Shown here: positions 8,381-17,721 of the stretch, piece by piece
How the letters are laid out: the number at the start of each line of letters is the position of its first letter
How positions within the stretch are numbered: the first letter of the stretch is position 1
DNA from: Fimbriimonadaceae bacterium
GTDB taxonomy: Bacteria > Armatimonadota > Fimbriimonadia > Fimbriimonadales > Fimbriimonadaceae
Direction of reading: 5' to 3'
Assembly (NCBI GenBank): GCA_019187105.1
Contig: JABAQM010000001.1
Coordinates: forward strand, 2,510,734 to 2,574,733
DNA: 64,000 bases
Notes under the pieces: generated by a model
Databases searched by the model: none
Told to the model about the DNA's origin: nothing
The model's input: the letters and a program-made list of their open reading frames with translations, nothing else
Translations under genes and position numbers: made by a program

Positions 8381-9750
8381 TAATCCGCTATTTTTACGAT
8401 CTGAAACTCGCACAGGCCAGCTATCTGGTCGGTTGCGGCGCGACGGGACAGGCAATCGTGATCGATCCGCTGCGGGATATCAAGGCGTATCTGCACATGG
8501 CCGACGATTTGGGGCTGACGATAACTGCCGTCACCGAAACCCATATCCATGCCGATTACCTGTCCGGAACCAGAGAACTCTCGGCAGCCACCGGGGCGGT
8601 CATGTACCTGAGCGACGAGGGTGGCGAGGATTGGAAGTATGAGTTTGTCGCCGATCCCTTGGTGAAGCTCGTCAGGGACGGCGATGTTATCCGCATCGGC
8701 AACCTGTCGCTCAAGGTTATGCATACGCCTGGTCACACGCCCGAACACATCGTGTTCGTGCTGACCGATCATCCCGCGAGCGAATTGCCCCACTCGATTT
8801 TCACTGGCGACTTCATCTTCGTCGGCGATGTCGGGAGGCCCGATCTCCTCGAGCGTGCGGCCAGCTTCGAAGGAACGATGGTCAAGGGGGCGAGGACCCT
8901 CTTCCAATCTCTCCGCAGGCTCGACGAGTTCCCCGATTCGTTGCTGTTGTGGCCGGCTCACGGAGCGGGATCGGCCTGCGGCAAATCGCTTGGCGGAAGC
9001 CCGGTTTCGTCGCTTGGTTATGAGCGACGGACGAACTGGGCTCTTCTAATGACTAGCGAAGACAAGTTCGTCGATGAAGTCTTATCTGGCCAACCCGAAC
9101 CGCCTGTTTACTTCAAGGAGATGAAGTTCCGTAACAAGCAGGGTCCAGCGATACTGGGGTCGATGCCCAGGGTGAGCCAGGTCGCTTTGCCGGGCGATCT
9201 TCCGATCGTCGATGTTCGTGACGGCGACACCGTGCGGTCGGGATTCCTCCCCGGATCGATCGTGATTCCGAGCGGCGGTGGGCTGACCAACTGGTCAGGC
9301 TGGATGCTCCCCTATGATCGCCCAGTCGTACTTCTCGCCGACTCCCAGCAACAGGCCGACACAGCGGCGAGGGATATGGCGACGGTCGGGCTCGACATCG
9401 TTCAAGGTTGGCTTCATCCGTCCGCGTTCCCGGCCGCTTCGTTCCGGCCGATACCGGCGGTACCGACTTCGGAGCTAACGGCAGATGACGTCGTCTTGGA
9501 CATCCGTGGCATCAACGAGTGGCGAGAGGTTCGGCTTGGCCGCGCTTCGCACATCCCCTTGGGATACCTGCGGAGCCGCGTTGCCGAGCTACCCAGAGAC
9601 AAGCGCATCGTCGTCCACTGCGCATCCGGCGGACGCGCCCCAACTGGGATCTCCGTGCTGGCCCAGGAAGGCTTCAATCGAGTTGCGGAGCTTGCTGGCG
9701 GGTTCGATGCCCTTGAGCGGGACCTTGCAAGCGAACTTGTCCGCGCTTAG
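8377..9750 (+). CDS. Persulfide-dioxygenase-like metallo-hydrolase with two rhodanese domains
   Basis: The N-terminal 250 residues are a metallo-beta-lactamase domain: THIHADYLSG gives the metal ligands, HTPGHTPEH the next histidine, FTGDFIFVGDVGR the bridging aspartate and WPAHGAGSACG the last histidine. This arrangement matches ETHE1/BLH-type persulfide dioxygenases, which oxidise persulfide to sulfite. Two rhodanese domains follow. The first (about 265-345) lacks an active cysteine and is probably structural. The second (about 365-450) has VVHCASGGRA and is probably active. Start ATG overlaps the upstream stop; a terminator follows at 9767. Confidence 0.9.
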   Translation: MIIRYFYDLKLAQASYLVGCGATGQAIVIDPLRDIKAYLHMADDLGLTITAVTETHIHADYLSGTRELSAATGAVMYLSDEGGEDWKYEFVADPLVKLVRDGDVIRIGNLSLKVMHTPGHTPEHIVFVLTDHPASELPHSIFTGDFIFVGDVGRPDLLERAASFEGTMVKGARTLFQSLRRLDEFPDSLLLWPAHGAGSACGKSLGGSPVSSLGYERRTNWALLMTSEDKFVDEVLSGQPEPPVYFKEMKFRNKQGPAILGSMPRVSQVALPGDLPIVDVRDGDTVRSGFLPGSIVIPSGGGLTNWSGWMLPYDRPVVLLADSQQQADTAARDMATVGLDIVQGWLHPSAFPAASFRPIPAVPTSELTADDVVLDIRGINEWREVRLGRASHIPLGYLRSRVAELPRDKRIVVHCASGGRAPTGISVLAQEGFNRVAELAGGFDALERDLASELVRA

Positions 9751-9766
9751 CCCCTGCTAAGAGATT

Positions 9767-9793
9767 AAAACCCCGCCCATTGGGCGGGGTTTT
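9767..9793. terminator. Bidirectional terminator
   Basis: AAAACCCCGCCC pairs with GGGCGGGGTTTT, giving a GC stem flanked by A- and T-tracts on both strands. It ends the sulfur operon and also the converging CHRD gene at 9811. Confidence 0.9.
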
Positions 9794-9810
9794 GTGTGTT
9801 TGCCTGTAGG

Positions 9811-10704
9811 TTAGTGAAGCGGGAAAGCTTGCTTCATCGGCTTCAGCTGACCGCGAATCTCACCATTCGGATAGCGCTGGGTCATGATGTTGACGTACAG
9901 CCTGCCGGCCAACAAGTCCTTGGTGTATTGAAAGTTAAAAGGCAGGTTCTCAAGCATCAGGGAGCAAGAGTTGTGTCCAGTCGGTACGAACATTTGGCCG
10001 GGGGCGATGTCCGCGATCGGAGTTCCTTGCTGACCCTTCAGTCCTCGATAGAGTCGGGCGCCGATGATCTGATCGCGAGAGATTCCCATCACCCCCATCG
10101 TAACTCCGAAGGTCTGGCTGGAGTAGGTGTAGTCGAAAATCAGGTTGGCGTGCGCGGTTGAATCATTCGGTGGAACGTTATTGGGTCCGGTCATTACCGT
10201 GCTTGCATAGATACAGTCGTACGGATTTACGATGTGCTTGCCAACGAACACGAAGTTGTACTTCGTAACTTGGTCCCAGTCGAACGTGCTTTCAGTGAGG
10301 TCGAACGTCAGCTTGGCCGCAAAGACGTCGGCATGGTCCCCGTGACGGACAGGGCCACCATTCCAATTTTTTTCGTGACCGTTGCCTTGGGCAAAGTTCT
10401 CGGCATTGACATCGAAGTTGCCCATCACCCAAACGCGATTTGCCGCCTCAAAGTGGGGAGCAATGAGATGTCGTGCCGTCCAGCCGAAACCGAAGCTGTC
10501 GTCCACGCTATCGTCTTCCCAAACGTTCGTATTGACCTCCCAGTTGGCGGCGTTATTGAATTGGTCGGCGCCATCGACATCCACCCCAAGTTCATCGGCG
10601 ATAACTTGTCGGAAACTCCATGTGGTGTCCGTATAGGTGTGAACGGCAGCTTGACTAAAGGTTGTTGTTGCGAGTAACGAGAAGATTAGGCTAGTAGTTT
10701 TCAT
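9811..10704 (-). CDS. Secreted protein with C-terminal CHRD-like domain
   Basis: The 297-residue exported protein has a signal peptide (MKTTSLIFSLLATTTFSQA). The last 110 residues, ending LLAGRLYVNIMTQRYPNGEIRGQL in pattern (G-x-L-Y-V-N-x-x-T and P-x-G-E-I-R-G-Q), match the CHRD domain, a beta-structure first noted in chordin. Function in bacteria is unknown. The start is ATG 10704, preceded by GGAAGGAAGACGAA; a longer frame to 10749 lacks such support and would bury the signal peptide. The N-terminal 170 residues match nothing I know. Confidence 0.85.
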   Translation of the reverse strand: MKTTSLIFSLLATTTFSQAAVHTYTDTTWSFRQVIADELGVDVDGADQFNNAANWEVNTNVWEDDSVDDSFGFGWTARHLIAPHFEAANRVWVMGNFDVNAENFAQGNGHEKNWNGGPVRHGDHADVFAAKLTFDLTESTFDWDQVTKYNFVFVGKHIVNPYDCIYASTVMTGPNNVPPNDSTAHANLIFDYTYSSQTFGVTMGVMGISRDQIIGARLYRGLKGQQGTPIADIAPGQMFVPTGHNSCSLMLENLPFNFQYTKDLLAGRLYVNIMTQRYPNGEIRGQLKPMKQAFPLH

Positions 10705-10841
10705 TTCGTCTTCCTTCCTGGATCGCTTTTTCAAGTGATCCGTAGCCACATGGGCGCGGTAGGACGGCGAAGTGTTGCAGAATTCGAAAAATGCGGAACT
10801 AAAGGGTGAGCCGAACTGTTAGCCGCAGGATGTCGGGACGG

Positions 10842-12308
10842 CTAATTGAGTTGGAACTCAGGCATCGCGATAAACGCGCGGAAAAACTCCCGGAACAATG
10901 GCGCAGCATCAGCCGGCGTCTTCAGTGCACCTACCCCTCCTTGAGCCGCAACCACTTTCTCGAGCAGGGCTGCTTTCTCGGGCACGGACGGCACGTCGAA
11001 GCGGTCCATCAGGCGGCGTACGAGATCGGCGTCGCTGGTTGGCGGCTGCGGCTGTTTGAGTGCGGTGAGGAGGAAGGCCGCCAATGGCTGGTCCTTGGCT
11101 CCTGCTGGGAAGATGAGGTCCCCGAACTTCATGCGCTCGGCCATGTTCGATGAACTGACCCACGCCCTTCCCCATTCCCAACCTCCCACATTCGGCGGGT
11201 AGAGGAGGAGCATGCCTTGCTTATACATCGTGCCCAGGACCAGGCCGCCTGCGTCGCGAGCCGGCTTGGCGAGTGGCGTATTGTAGGCTGGGTTTTGGCC
11301 CCGAAGAATCAGCACGGTGTCGCGCAACCCGAACTGGCGGGCAAGCGCCACCGAAAAGTCGAGGGGCGACTTGTGCTGTTTGCGGACGACTTCCTCGTTC
11401 CAGAATTCTGGGGAGCGGGCAATCGCCCATAGCACTGGCCGGATCTCGTGGCGAGAGTCTGTGAATATCTTGGCCAAGCGATCGACAACGGCATTTGAAG
11501 CGGGCACGCCTGCGAAGAAGTACCACAGCTTGGAAACGATGAACCGCGACGTTTCCGGCCGGCGAACGAGCAAGGTAAGGAGCTGGTCGCCGTCGAATCG
11601 GGCGGTTTGGCCGAGGACGGTCTTCTCGCCGCTGTCGTGAAGATCCGGCGTTAAGCAAAACGCAATCATTGGCCGATTTGCCGCCATCATCTCGCGAGCG
11701 GTCTGCTGCAGCTTCTCCGCACCAGGTTCGAAAACCAGATACCGGTTGCCCCAGCCTGTAAAGCACCGCGCTGCCTCTTGAATATCCCTTTCTGAGTAGC
11801 CCTTGCCCATCGTGAAAAGCTCCAACACTTCCCGCGCGAAATTCTCATTGGGCATGCCCGCATAGCTGGCGTCGGTGTCCAGCCATCGGATCATCGCGGG
11901 CTCCTTGCTGACCCCCTTGAGCAAGGTTTCGAAACTGCCGGCGCCGTGCTGGCGCAGTGTTCCGATGTACGCGATCATGGCGGGGCCAAACTCGATCTTC
12001 TCCGCGCTGACGGCGAAATGGTCGTGCCAGAACAAGGTGAGTTTCTCTTGCAGCGGCCGCTTGGTCAGCAGAAACCGTAGCGCCCACCAGGTAGCCGATC
12101 GGAACGGGTCGAGATAGACCTCTTTCGTGCCCTCGTCGAAGCACAGTTCCCAGGGGCTGATCGGAAAGCCCTCATCGACGCTGTCGTAGTCGATCAGCTT
12201 CTTGAGAGTGCCCTCGAGACCAAGCGACTCATATTGGGCCATTTCGACGGCGCCTGCACCGAGTCCGAACCGGCGCAAGGCATGGGCAATCTTTTCGCGT
12301 TCCGTCAT
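10842..12308 (-). CDS. DUF1800 family protein
   Basis: The 488-residue protein shows the DUF1800 pattern throughout: HALRRFGLGA near residue 8, LTLFWHDHFAVS near 92, GMPNENFAREVLELFTMG near 150 (pattern), and a C-terminal PPNVGGWEWGR with a late small helix. The role of the family is unknown; it is common in Planctomycetota, Armatimonadota and soil Proteobacteria, usually next to a DUF1501 gene. No DUF1501 gene is present here, so the usual partner is absent or elsewhere. No signal peptide is visible. AGAGGAA precedes ATG 12308. Confidence 0.9.
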   Translation of the reverse strand: MTEREKIAHALRRFGLGAGAVEMAQYESLGLEGTLKKLIDYDSVDEGFPISPWELCFDEGTKEVYLDPFRSATWWALRFLLTKRPLQEKLTLFWHDHFAVSAEKIEFGPAMIAYIGTLRQHGAGSFETLLKGVSKEPAMIRWLDTDASYAGMPNENFAREVLELFTMGKGYSERDIQEAARCFTGWGNRYLVFEPGAEKLQQTAREMMAANRPMIAFCLTPDLHDSGEKTVLGQTARFDGDQLLTLLVRRPETSRFIVSKLWYFFAGVPASNAVVDRLAKIFTDSRHEIRPVLWAIARSPEFWNEEVVRKQHKSPLDFSVALARQFGLRDTVLILRGQNPAYNTPLAKPARDAGGLVLGTMYKQGMLLLYPPNVGGWEWGRAWVSSSNMAERMKFGDLIFPAGAKDQPLAAFLLTALKQPQPPTSDADLVRRLMDRFDVPSVPEKAALLEKVVAAQGGVGALKTPADAAPLFREFFRAFIAMPEFQLN

Positions 12309-12653
12309 TGAATTCCTCTTTGCTCCATCATACGATAACGGGTAGTCCGGGGAGTCAAGAGGGATTGGCGACCGGTGGTTGCGAGCCCTCGCAACTTAAG
12401 AAGGGCAAGCCGAGGAAATCTCCGTTCCACCGCAATTTTCAGCTCCGACGGAACTAGGATGCGCATGGATCCGTTCCAAGATTTAAGTCGAATTCGGCGA
12501 TTCACGCCGGAGCGGGGGACCCAGAAATTGGGGTGTATCCAATGGATTGGAGGAGTACTTTCGGCTCTAACCCGGCAGCTAACCTCGCAGACGCATCGAA
12601 AGAGAATGTGACCGCATTCTCCCTGTCCTTATTGCACGGCAAGGAGGAAACCA
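12309..12653. other. Intergenic region, no gene recognised
   Basis: About 345 bases between divergent genes. Short open frames here lack ribosome binding sites and family features. AAGGAGG at 12641-12647 belongs to the next gene. Confidence 0.5.
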
Positions 12654-13052
12654 TTGCGATTGCTCGACAAAGTAGAACGCTCCTTTATTGCGAAGGTGGT
12701 CGAGGACACTCGATCACTCATGGATAGCAGCAAACCGGTGTTTGTAAAGGTTGCTTGGCTTCAACTGCAGGCGGCCCGGCAGGGCCAGCGGATCGAAGGC
12801 TTGCGCCGGCTGCAGATTCGAATGGGGTTGGACGAGACGAAGAAGTCTAAAGTCGATGAGCTCATCGACCTGCGCGCCAAGGTGATGGGTTATCTCCGGG
12901 CGACGGCAAAGTTCTTGGTACATGCCGAAAGCCATCCGAACACCCTTCGGCAACCACCAAGTTTGTACGCGATGCCTTATTGGCAGCCCGCCGCCGCGCT
13001 GTCCACGCAGCCGGAGCATCCCGAATACCCCTTCATGGAATATTCGTCGTAA
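12654..13052 (+). CDS. Small protein of unknown function, TTG start
   Basis: The 132-residue, basic, mainly helical protein has no signal peptide; residues 1-95 are Arg/Lys/Leu-rich and the tail is Pro-rich with several Tyr and Gln. I know no family. The start is TTG 12654: a consensus AAGGAGG ends 6 bases before it, one of the best ribosome binding sites in the window, which also argues that the frame is real. The PAP2 gene begins 18 bases after the stop but carries its own promoter-like box. Confidence 0.6.
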   Translation: MRLLDKVERSFIAKVVEDTRSLMDSSKPVFVKVAWLQLQAARQGQRIEGLRRLQIRMGLDETKKSKVDELIDLRAKVMGYLRATAKFLVHAESHPNTLRQPPSLYAMPYWQPAAALSTQPEHPEYPFMEYSS

Positions 13053-13057
13053 CCGGG

Positions 13058-13063
13058 CATAAT
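13058..13063 (+). promoter_or_regulatory. -10 box CATAAT before the PAP2 gene
   Basis: CATAAT ends 7 bases before ATG 13071 and there is no Shine-Dalgarno sequence between them; predicted leaderless start. Confidence 0.4.
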
Positions 13064-13070
13064 CCTTCGC

Positions 13071-13652
13071 ATGCAGGCCCTGGATCGGGCGATCTTTCGA
13101 TGGATCAACCAGTGGTCCGATTGGCTCGCTCCGATCTTCCGGTTCTTTAGCGAAGGCAACAAGTGGACCTCGGTCCGCATCGCCCTGGCCGCGCTCCTGA
13201 TCTACCTTGTCTGGAGGCCGGCGACCAGGGCGGCGGCCATTCTGGCGATGCTGTCGTGGCCGGTGGCTAACGCCTGCACCGATGTCCTTAAAGCGGCCCT
13301 GCCCACCTACCGGCCGAGCGATCCAAGGTCCGGAATGTCGGATATCGTTTTTAGAGTCGATCCCCTCGACAGCTTTGGGACCGCTTCTGCCCACAGCGCG
13401 AACATGATGGCGGTGGCTGTGGTCTTCCTTCTGCTTGCCCGCCCCTGGGGATGGCCGTGGCTCGCGGTGGCGATCCTTACCGGGCTCTCACGGATCTACG
13501 TTGGCGTTCACTTCCCATTTCAGGTGCTTTTTGGATGGCTGGTTGGCGGCTTCTGCGGCTGGGTTCTCGTGCAATGCTTCCATGCCTGGAAGCGGCTGCG
13601 GGAGGGCCAGGAGGAAGTGGCTGACGATCCCGAGCATTCTGCCGTATGCTAG
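13071..13652 (+). CDS. PAP2-family phosphatase with altered third motif
   Basis: Membrane phosphatase of the type-2 phosphatidic acid phosphatase fold, 193 residues with about five or six helices. Motif 1 is KAALPTYRP near residue 82, motif 2 is TASAHSAN near 108 (SAH where SGH is usual), and motif 3 is SRIYVGVHFPFQVLFGW near 143. The arginine and histidine of motif 3 are kept, but the aspartate normally four residues after the histidine is Gln. The nucleophile system may still work, with a weakened relay. Substrates could be undecaprenyl pyrophosphate or other lipid phosphates. Confidence 0.85.
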   Translation: MQALDRAIFRWINQWSDWLAPIFRFFSEGNKWTSVRIALAALLIYLVWRPATRAAAILAMLSWPVANACTDVLKAALPTYRPSDPRSGMSDIVFRVDPLDSFGTASAHSANMMAVAVVFLLLARPWGWPWLAVAILTGLSRIYVGVHFPFQVLFGWLVGGFCGWVLVQCFHAWKRLREGQEEVADDPEHSAVC

Positions 13653-13662
13653 CGTTCGCAAC

Positions 13663-14319
13663 ATGGTAATCGCCTTCGCTTTGACCGTCCTTGGTTGCTG
13701 GCAGGTTTCCGAAGTGCCCAAGCTGCCCGATGCGAAAATGATCCGGATGGGACGGTCCAAGTGGTTTGACTACTACACGTCGAGGGCGGGGTCTTCCACG
13801 ATGGCCATGTGCGACGCCGAGTCCTTCTATGGGGAGGCCGTGCGTCGTACCAACGACAAGACGCTTGCTCGCCATCCTACCAAGATGAGGCGGTTCGTCG
13901 GCTCGACCCGCACGCTGCTGACGAACTACCGCAATTCGCTAATCGAATTGGGCAGCATCTTTTCAGGCGGGGGCACGATGTGGAACCCGGTCTATGCCGG
14001 AACGATGGCCGATGTGGAAGAGGTGGTGGCGAAGATCCTGGACCCGAAAGCGAAGGCAATGACGAAAAGGGATGCTCCGACAGTCGTCAAAGCGCTCGCT
14101 GCCTGGCGTCCGAAGCTCGAGCATAACCGGGAAGATGTCGACCACTCGCGTGAGATGACGGGCGGTTATGACCGAGGCCTCAAGTGCCTGGCGATAGCCG
14201 ATACCAATCTGGCAGCGATTTCCGAAGTTACCAAGAACCAGAGCAAGCGCGTGGCCGAGCTCGTGTTCGAGTTCTGCCACGAGCAGACGAAGCTGCCAAA
14301 CGTTGCGGTAGGGGACTAG
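13663..14319 (+). CDS. Secreted protein of unknown function
   Basis: The 218-residue protein begins with a short signal-like segment (MVIAFALTVLGCWQVSE), then a basic, helical body with several Thr/Lys/Arg-rich stretches. I recognise no domain. The frame is open far upstream, inside the PAP2 gene, but the ATG at 13663 gives the only sensible N-terminus. It ends 4 bases into the converging aminotransferase gene, so the two genes overlap tail to tail. Confidence 0.6.
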   Translation: MVIAFALTVLGCWQVSEVPKLPDAKMIRMGRSKWFDYYTSRAGSSTMAMCDAESFYGEAVRRTNDKTLARHPTKMRRFVGSTRTLLTNYRNSLIELGSIFSGGGTMWNPVYAGTMADVEEVVAKILDPKAKAMTKRDAPTVVKALAAWRPKLEHNREDVDHSREMTGGYDRGLKCLAIADTNLAAISEVTKNQSKRVAELVFEFCHEQTKLPNVAVGD

Positions 14320-15578
14320 AGCAGGGCGGCGATAAGGTCACCCGTTTCCGCGACCGCTTCGGTGACCACATCCACCGCTTGGTCGATCATCGCTTCGGTC
14401 ACGATCAGCGCCGGTTCGAGCCGAATCACCCGCCGATTATTCAAGGTGTAGGCGGCAACGACGCCCCGCTTCACCATCTGTGCAATAACCAACTCGCCGA
14501 CGTCGTCCATCGTGAATTCGATTCCCGTGATAAGACCCTTGCCGCGCACACCGCTCACCAGATCGGGGTGGCGCTGTTTAACTCCCTCGAGACCGGCTAG
14601 AAGCCGCTCGCCGAGGATACGGGACCGTTCGACGAGACCCTCGTCTTCGATCACCTGGAGGGTGATTATTCCTGCCGTGCAGGCGAGCGGATTTCCACCA
14701 AAGGTGCTGGTGTGGAGGAGGGGGTTCTCGCTGAAGATCGCGTCCCAGACGGCTGGCGTTCCCATCGTGGCGCCGATCGGCATGATGCCTCCTCCAAGCG
14801 CTTTGGCCATGGTGAGGATATCGGGACGGATGCCGTCGTGGTCGCATCCAAACCACAAGCCCGTACGACCGATTCCGGTCTGCACCTCGTCGACGATCAT
14901 CAGCGCCCCAACGGCGTCGCAACGCCTCCGGATTGCCGCCAAGTAGCCGCTTGGAGCAATGTGGATTCCACCTTCGCCCTGGATGGTCTCGATTATGACG
15001 GCTGCCACGGAATCGTCGATCGCCAGTTCCATGGCCGCCGTGTCACCGTAGGGTACGAACCGCGCGCCCGGCATGAGGGGTTCGAACTTCTTTCGATACT
15101 TTTCCCGCCCCGTTACCGAAAGCGCCCCGATTGTCTTTCCGTGGTAGCCGCCCTCGGTGCTGACGATATGGGGTCGACCGGTGGCGCCCTTGGCGAACTT
15201 CAATGCCGCTTCAACTGCTTCGGTGCCCGAATTGCTAAAGAACGTGAAGCGCAGGTCTCCAGGCGAGATGTCCGCTAGTCGTTCGGCCAGTTCCCCGGCT
15301 GCTGCACAGAAGAAGGTCTTTCCACTTAATGGCATTTGGTCCATTTGCCGCTTGACCGCTTCGACAACTTTTGGATGCCGGTGGCCGAGGCTGAACACGC
15401 CGTAGCCGCCGAGGAAGTCCAGGTATTGGCGGCCCTCGTGATCCCAAATGTGGCAGCCTTCGGCGCGGACTTCGACGCCGAATCCGGCAAAGCTCATCAG
15501 CCTGGCGAGGTAGGGATTGACGAATTCGGCATATTGCCGGACGACCCTCTGGTGGAGGGCGTCCCCGGAAATCTGCAT
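14316..15578 (-). CDS. Class III PLP aminotransferase (ornithine/acetylornithine/putrescine type)
   Basis: PLP enzyme of 420 residues. FFSNSGTEAVEAALKFAK near residue 112 (pattern), GGYHGKTIGALSVTG near 142, the PLP-ring contact IVDEVQTGIGRTG near 228, and the Schiff-base lysine in MAKALGGG near 257 are all present. C-terminal VRGKGLITGIEF and RLEPALIVT also fit. Class III enzymes move an omega-amino group to 2-oxoglutarate. Substrate could be N-acetylornithine, ornithine or putrescine; the N-terminal extension of about 25 residues before the core resembles the putrescine/ornithine subgroup. No arginine genes are adjacent. Confidence 0.88.
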   Translation of the reverse strand: MQISGDALHQRVVRQYAEFVNPYLARLMSFAGFGVEVRAEGCHIWDHEGRQYLDFLGGYGVFSLGHRHPKVVEAVKRQMDQMPLSGKTFFCAAAGELAERLADISPGDLRFTFFSNSGTEAVEAALKFAKGATGRPHIVSTEGGYHGKTIGALSVTGREKYRKKFEPLMPGARFVPYGDTAAMELAIDDSVAAVIIETIQGEGGIHIAPSGYLAAIRRRCDAVGALMIVDEVQTGIGRTGLWFGCDHDGIRPDILTMAKALGGGIMPIGATMGTPAVWDAIFSENPLLHTSTFGGNPLACTAGIITLQVIEDEGLVERSRILGERLLAGLEGVKQRHPDLVSGVRGKGLITGIEFTMDDVGELVIAQMVKRGVVAAYTLNNRRVIRLEPALIVTEAMIDQAVDVVTEAVAETGDLIAALL

Positions 15579-15584
15579 GGTTCG

Positions 15585-15590
15585 AGTATA
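15585..15590 (-). promoter_or_regulatory. -10 box TATACT before the aminotransferase gene
   Basis: TATACT on the minus strand ends 6 bases before ATG 15578, without a Shine-Dalgarno sequence; predicted leaderless start. Confidence 0.5.
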
Positions 15591-15618
15591 GCCAAGGCAG
15601 GCTTCGGCGGCGATTCCG

Positions 15619-15624
15619 TAGAAT
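15619..15624 (+). promoter_or_regulatory. -10 box TAGAAT before trpB
   Basis: TAGAAT ends 7 bases before ATG 15632. The same hexamer at the same distance precedes trpE, so the two trp genes share a promoter layout. Confidence 0.5.
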
Positions 15625-15631
15625 CTAGGGA

Positions 15632-16810
15632 ATGGCGATCCGACCCGACATGCGTGGCCGCTTCGGCGAATATGGGGGTCGCTATGTGCCTGAAACCCTC
15701 ATACCCGCGCTAGACGAACTCAGCGCGGAGTTTGACAAGGCTTGGGGCGAACCGCATTTTCGAGCGCAGCTTGATGGCTTGCTCCAGAACTATGTGGGTC
15801 GGCCAACCCCGCTGTCCAGCCTTCCGCGACTATCTGAAAAGACCGGATACCAAATTGCAGCGAAGCGCGAAGACCTGTGCCACACCGGCTCCCATAAGAT
15901 CAACAACGCGCTTGGACAGGCCCTGCTCGCGGTACGCATGGGGAAGCGTCGGATCATCGCCGAAACCGGCGCCGGACAACACGGGGTTGCGACCGCCACC
16001 GTGTGCGCCATGATGGGACTTGACTGCGTTGTCTACATGGGCGAGGAGGATTGTGCCCGACAGCAGTTGAACGTGTTTCGGATGAAGCTTCTCGGCGCCG
16101 AGGTCCGGCCGGTCTCGAGCGGTACGAAGACGTTGAAGGATGCCCTTAATGAAGCGCTTCGGGACTGGGTTACGAACGTTCGGGATACGCACTATATCAT
16201 CGGATCAGTCGCCGGGCCCCACCCATATCCGTTTATGGTCCGTGAATTCCACTCCGTTATCGGGCGTGAATGCCGTCGCCAGGCGGTGGAGCTTTGGGGC
16301 CAGCTTCCAGACGCAGGATTAGCGTGCGTCGGCGGCGGTTCGAACGCGATCGGTTTTTTCCATGGCTTTCTCGCGGACGAGGTGCGGCTTTTTGGCGTGG
16401 AAGCAGGGGGACATGGGGTCGAGAGCGGCAACCACGCCGCGCCGCTAACCGCGGGATCGCCCGGGGTTCTCCATGGTGCTTATAGCTACTTGATGCAGGA
16501 TGAGCATGGGCAAGTTATGCCGACCCATTCGGTTTCGGCGGGCCTGGACTATCCCGGTGTGGGGCCTGAACATAGCTTCTTGCGAGACGCCGGCAGGGTC
16601 GGGTACCTGGCTGCAACCGATGAAGAGGCTTTGGTCGCCTTCCGCTTGCTAGCCGAGACCGAGGGCCTGATTCCAGCATTCGAGTCCGCCCACGCGTTTG
16701 CCCCCTTGCTCAGGGAAGGCTTTCTCCCCGCCGGTTCCCGGGTTGTCGTAAACCTCAGCGGCCGTGGCGACAAGGACATGGAGATGGCGGCGAAAATGCT
16801 GAAGCTTTAA
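15632..16810 (+). CDS. trpB: Tryptophan synthase beta chain
   Basis: Joins indole, passed from TrpA, with L-serine to give tryptophan, using PLP. The 392 residues are the normal length. The N-terminal [14 protein letters not shown], the PLP lysine in HTGSHKINN near residue 87, the GAGQHG active loop near 111, GGGSNAIG near 232 binding the phosphate of PLP, and LSGRGDKD near the end all match classical TrpB1. [10 protein letters not shown] has Cys and Ser where Asn and Ala are common. No trpA is adjacent, so the partner must be encoded elsewhere. Confidence 0.97.
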   Translation: MAIRPDMRGRFGEYGGRYVPETLIPALDELSAEFDKAWGEPHFRAQLDGLLQNYVGRPTPLSSLPRLSEKTGYQIAAKREDLCHTGSHKINNALGQALLAVRMGKRRIIAETGAGQHGVATATVCAMMGLDCVVYMGEEDCARQQLNVFRMKLLGAEVRPVSSGTKTLKDALNEALRDWVTNVRDTHYIIGSVAGPHPYPFMVREFHSVIGRECRRQAVELWGQLPDAGLACVGGGSNAIGFFHGFLADEVRLFGVEAGGHGVESGNHAAPLTAGSPGVLHGAYSYLMQDEHGQVMPTHSVSAGLDYPGVGPEHSFLRDAGRVGYLAATDEEALVAFRLLAETEGLIPAFESAHAFAPLLREGFLPAGSRVVVNLSGRGDKDMEMAAKMLKL

Positions 16811-17721
16811 GTGCGTCGACGCCGCAATCTTAGAGCTGCGAAACCACATGCCAACGTGGCGATGGTTGCGGGTTCGGGTACCGCGTCACACGACTTCATG
16901 ATCCAGTCGTTGTAGTCGGCGAGGTGTACGTCGGTCCATACCGATCCGCTTGGCACGTACTCGTGCCCGCCATCATCCTTAAAGAACTGGGCTCCGGAAT
17001 GGACCCCGACGAGCTTCCACGAGTCGCCAACGAGCTGGAATGTCGGTCCACCGGAGTCGCCCGGAAACAGATAGGACGAGCCATAACGGTTGCGTCCGTC
17101 ACGAGTGAAGTAAAGCCGGCCCTCGAGGCCGACAAACTGGTACGTCTTTGTCCCGTCCTTCTTTGTACGGTCGTAGGCCGGGTTGATCGAGGTCTTGGCA
17201 TTGTCCCACGAGCGATAGGTGCCGTATTTTTCGTCGCTGTAGTAGGCGCCGGCGATGTAGTCGACCGATGCTCCCGGACCAAAGCCGGCTTGAACGACGC
17301 GGACATCCTTGTCGAGTTTGGAGATGACGTGATTGCCGAGTTTCGGCAGTTCGCTTAGCTTCTTGAATCGCACGCCAAGCATCGCGAGGTCCAGGAATGT
17401 ATCCTTGCCGTCTTTCTTGCCCGTCTTCGGGCCGTCGATCCGGATGGTCGCGTCGAGGCTCAGTCCACCGCCTCCCGCATTGCCAAAGCCGACCTTCATA
17501 CCGGAAACATGATCGGCGGTCAGAACACACATCCAGCCGGCAGAATCCTTGTTCCCAGGGTCGTCGAGCTTCAGGCGATAGACGACGCCCGACCCACTGT
17601 CGCCGATACGAACGGCGGAGTTGAAGATTTCGAGCGGCAGCTCGATGTCCTTGTCGACGTTTTTCCCGTTTTCGAACTTGTAGCGGCCGATGGCGCCGCT
17701 AGCGGACGCTGCAACCGCCAA
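16807..17721 (-). CDS. Secreted trypsin-like serine protease with PEP-CTERM tag; N-terminus uncertain
   Basis: The catalytic triad of a chymotrypsin-fold protease can be read: His in VLTADHV near residue 70, Asp in FLDLAMLGV near 110, and Ser in [10 protein letters not shown] near 222. The C-terminus is a PEP-CTERM tag ([17 protein letters not shown], then RLRRRRT), so the enzyme should be anchored at the cell surface by an exosortase. The first available start in frame is TTG 17721, but it removes the basic part of a good signal peptide that continues upstream in frame ([16 protein letters not shown]) to a stop without ATG, GTG or TTG. A matching ATG at 17760 is one frame off. The N-terminus may be frameshifted or use an unusual start. 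Length from 17721 is 304 residues. Confidence 0.8.
   Translation of the reverse strand: MAVAASASGAIGRYKFENGKNVDKDIELPLEIFNSAVRIGDSGSGVVYRLKLDDPGNKDSAGWMCVLTADHVSGMKVGFGNAGGGGLSLDATIRIDGPKTGKKDGKDTFLDLAMLGVRFKKLSELPKLGNHVISKLDKDVRVVQAGFGPGASVDYIAGAYYSDEKYGTYRSWDNAKTSINPAYDRTKKDGTKTYQFVGLEGRLYFTRDGRNRYGSSYLFPGDSGGPTFQLVGDSWKLVGVHSGAQFFKDDGGHEYVPSGSVWTDVHLADYNDWIMKSCDAVPEPATIATLACGFAALRLRRRRT

Noticed and set aside
7855-8961. A 368-codon minus-strand frame over the rhodanese and metallo-hydrolase genes
   Set aside because: Both plus-strand genes have complete active sites and are coupled by ATGA, so the minus frame is a shadow.
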